64,000 nt of DNA from the NCBI RefSeq assembly GCF_025154075.1, contig NZ_JAOAMU010000001.1:1-64000 (forward strand), written 5' to 3'. The notes beneath the pieces are model-generated. The model had not been told where the DNA came from. It saw only the letters and a list, made by a program, of their open reading frames with translations, and searched no databases. A program made the position numbers and the translations under genes. Numbering within the stretch: the first letter of the stretch is position 1; each line of letters opens with the position of its first letter. The DNA comes from Chryseobacterium herbae. GTDB taxonomy: Bacteria > Bacteroidota > Bacteroidia > Flavobacteriales > Weeksellaceae. Shown here piece after piece: positions 62,339 to 64,000 of the stretch.

Positions 62339-63148
62339 TTATTTATTTTGATAAACTCTTACATAATCTATATAATATTTTTGCGGAAAAATACGATCAT
62401 CAATTCCTTCTTTTCCGCCCCAGAAGCCACCGACCGCCAAATTTAAAATAATAAAATAAGGTTGATCAAAAGGCCATGCTTCATAAGTTTTCTCTTTGTT
62501 TTCATATGTGAAAAACTTCTGTCCGTCGATATAGACATCAATCTTTTCCGGTGTCCAATCCGCTTTATAGACATGAAAGTTTTCGCTTACGTCTTTCACC
62601 ACCAAAGTATCCGTTTTCTGGGTTCCTTGAATATGGTTATACTTTTTGGTGTGTACCGAAGCATGAACAGATCCCTGATTGAAACCCACATGCTCCATAA
62701 TATCCAGTTCGCCGTCATCCGGCCATTTCTTCATCTTTTCACTCATCATCCAGATGGCAGGCCAGGTCCCGCGACCCTTGGGAAGCTTCGCTCTCACTTC
62801 TATTGTTCCGTATTGAAAGGAGAATTTCCCTTTGGTTAAAAGCTTTGCAGATGTATATTTATTCTTTTCCCAGTTTTCTTTTCGGGCTTCAATAACAAGA
62901 TTTCCGCCTTCCATTCTGGCATTTTCAAGTCTGTTCTTGGTATAAAACTGAGCTTCCTGGTTTCCGTAGCCATCTCCTCCTGCATCATAATTCCATTTTA
63001 ATGAATCCGGAAGACCTTTTCCGTTAAATTCATCGCTCCATATCAGTTTCTTCCCGGAATGTGTTTTTTTGGAAACACAGTTTGCCATGGAAAACAGGAT
63101 TAATCCCGTTGCGAAAAGTTGAATGATATGTTGGAGTTTGATTTTCAT
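62339..63148 (-). CDS. Glycoside hydrolase family 16 beta-glucanase, lipoprotein
   Basis: 269 residues with lipobox C24 (SMANC). GH16 active site E147, D149, E152 (GELDIMEHVG); WSDEFNG at the start and AVGGFWGG near the end. Layout matches laminarinase-type beta-1,3-glucanases. Outer-surface lipoproteins of this kind shorten polysaccharides before uptake. Lies between GH3 and GH30 genes, 43 bp before GH30. Confidence 0.9.
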   Translation of the reverse strand: MKIKLQHIIQLFATGLILFSMANCVSKKTHSGKKLIWSDEFNGKGLPDSLKWNYDAGGDGYGNQEAQFYTKNRLENARMEGGNLVIEARKENWEKNKYTSAKLLTKGKFSFQYGTIEVRAKLPKGRGTWPAIWMMSEKMKKWPDDGELDIMEHVGFNQGSVHASVHTKKYNHIQGTQKTDTLVVKDVSENFHVYKADWTPEKIDVYIDGQKFFTYENKEKTYEAWPFDQPYFIILNLAVGGFWGGKEGIDDRIFPQKYYIDYVRVYQNK

Positions 63149-63208
63149 TGATGGATCAATATTTTAGATTTTGGCTGAAGCCGTTTTTTTTTCGTTGTGT
63201 TAAGTTAA

Positions 63209-63451
63209 GCGGGCTAAAGCCCGCTCCTATTGAATATATTTCGTTTTTGATTTGATGCTGTTCTTTGAATGTCTTTTGGTTTTATTGTTGACGATTTCTA
63301 AATATTGTTCCTCAAAGCGGGCTAAAGCCCGCTCCTAGTGAATATATTTCGTTTTTGATTTGATGCTGTTCTTTGAATGTCATTTGGTTTTATTGTTGAC
63401 GATTTCTAAATATTGTTCCTCAAAGTAGGCTAAAGCCCGCTTCTATTGAAT
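63209..63451. repeat. 108-bp tandem repeat with REP-like GGGCTAAAGCCC cores
   Basis: Three palindromic cores (63209-63224, 63317-63332, 63425-63440) at exact 108-bp spacing, each followed by TCCTATTGAATAT or a close variant. Two full units and a third partial one. Same core as at 2623-2690. Fills the gap between GH3 and GH16. Confidence 0.9.
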
Positions 63452-63453
63452 AT

Positions 63454-64000
63454 TTATTGAGTCCAGGTGATTCTTTTTGTCTGTACATTTTGAGAATCGG
63501 TTCCGACCATGATATCGAATTCACCACTTTCCCAGTCAAAATTTAATTGGTCATCGAAAAATTTCAGATCTTCCGTAGTCAGTTTGAAATCTACTTTTCT
63601 GCTTTCTCCTTTTTTAATGAATACCTTTTGGAATCCTTTTAGTTCTTTCACAGGTCTGACCACTTTTCCAAAAAGATCTCTGATATAAAGCTGTACCACT
63701 TCTTCACCGTCGTATTTTCCGGTATTGGAAACCGTCACGCTTATATTTAATGTCTGATTTCCTTTAAGATTTACAGAATTTAAAACCATATCGGAATATT
63801 TAAAATCCGTATAGCTTAAACCGTAGCCAAACGGAAATTTAGGATCGTTATCAAGATCGATATATGCAGAAACATAATTTCTGTCTGTATTATTTTTAGC
63901 CGGTCTTCCAGTGTTGTAATGATTGTAATAGACCGGAATCTGTCCTTCTGTTCTCGGGAAGCTCATCGGAAGTTTTCCGCCTGGATTCACAGTTCCGAAC
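63454..64000 (-). CDS. Glycoside hydrolase family 3 C-terminal part (beta-glucosidase), partial
   Basis: About 182 residues visible; the gene continues beyond the window, so it is only the C-terminal part. FGTVNPGGKLPMSFP is the end of the GH3 C-terminal domain, and PFGYGLSYTDFKY and the FN3-like domain (LNISVTVSNTGKYDGEEVVQLYIRD) complete it. Known members hydrolyse short beta-glucans. Upstream of GH16 and GH30 on the same strand. Confidence 0.9.
   Translation of the reverse strand, partial: FGTVNPGGKLPMSFPRTEGQIPVYYNHYNTGRPAKNNTDRNYVSAYIDLDNDPKFPFGYGLSYTDFKYSDMVLNSVNLKGNQTLNISVTVSNTGKYDGEEVVQLYIRDLFGKVVRPVKELKGFQKVFIKKGESRKVDFKLTTEDLKFFDDQLNFDWESGEFDIMVGTDSQNVQTKRITWTQ

Noticed and set aside
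60856..64000. Complete polysaccharide utilisation locus
   Set aside because: No SusC, SusD or regulator in the window; only three glycosidases are visible.

Overview
The window looks like chromosomal DNA of a flavobacterium of the Chryseobacterium/Weeksellaceae type. The sequence is AT-rich. Many genes are preceded by the Bacteroidetes -10 box TAnnTTTG. Two secreted proteins end in type IX secretion (T9SS) sorting domains, and there is a GLPGLI-family protein, a two-lipoyl E2 next to a short E1-alpha, and many SPII lipoproteins. The genus is an inference from gene content; no rRNA or tRNA gene was seen. Positions 1-104 are homopolymer tracts (T, then G14, then C18) that look like a contig-end artefact.

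Left part (0.2-24 kb): a T9SS protein; an EndoV/VOC/GNAT operon; an M28 peptidase; an aminotransferase; a membrane pyrophosphatase with a C-terminal OmpA domain close to the soluble pyrophosphatase; membrane and oxygenase genes; radC; a LolD-type ATPase with an L,D-transpeptidase; pyruvate dehydrogenase E1-alpha and E2; a PAP2-like/BlaI-like/DUF4153 operon; an RRM RNA-binding protein; and small regulators.

Middle part (23-47 kb): a copper module (a small HMA-AraC chimera followed by a CopA-type ATPase with four heavy-metal-binding repeats); a NodB deacetylase; the PLP homeostasis protein; an NtrC-like regulator lacking its DNA-binding end; a MATE pump; a GLPGLI protein; Crp/Fnr regulators; an S9 peptidase; a previously unlisted 51-residue double-glycine-leader peptide; DoxX; Era; an SMR pump; a methyltransferase; Map; and an acyl-ACP desaturase.

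Right part (46-64 kb): GpmI; a SUI1 factor; a leucine-rich-repeat protein; a PhoX-like T9SS protein; a di-heme peroxidase; a nucleoside phosphorylase; a YadA-head-like repeat protein; Tag; FabI with a duplicated 3' flank; and a beta-glucan set (GH30, GH16, and GH3 running off the edge). The genes are mostly core metabolism and envelope functions. The unusual signal lies in domain fusions, one hidden RiPP-like peptide, and several families of palindromic or tandem intergenic repeats. No transposase, prophage, CRISPR array or integron was found.
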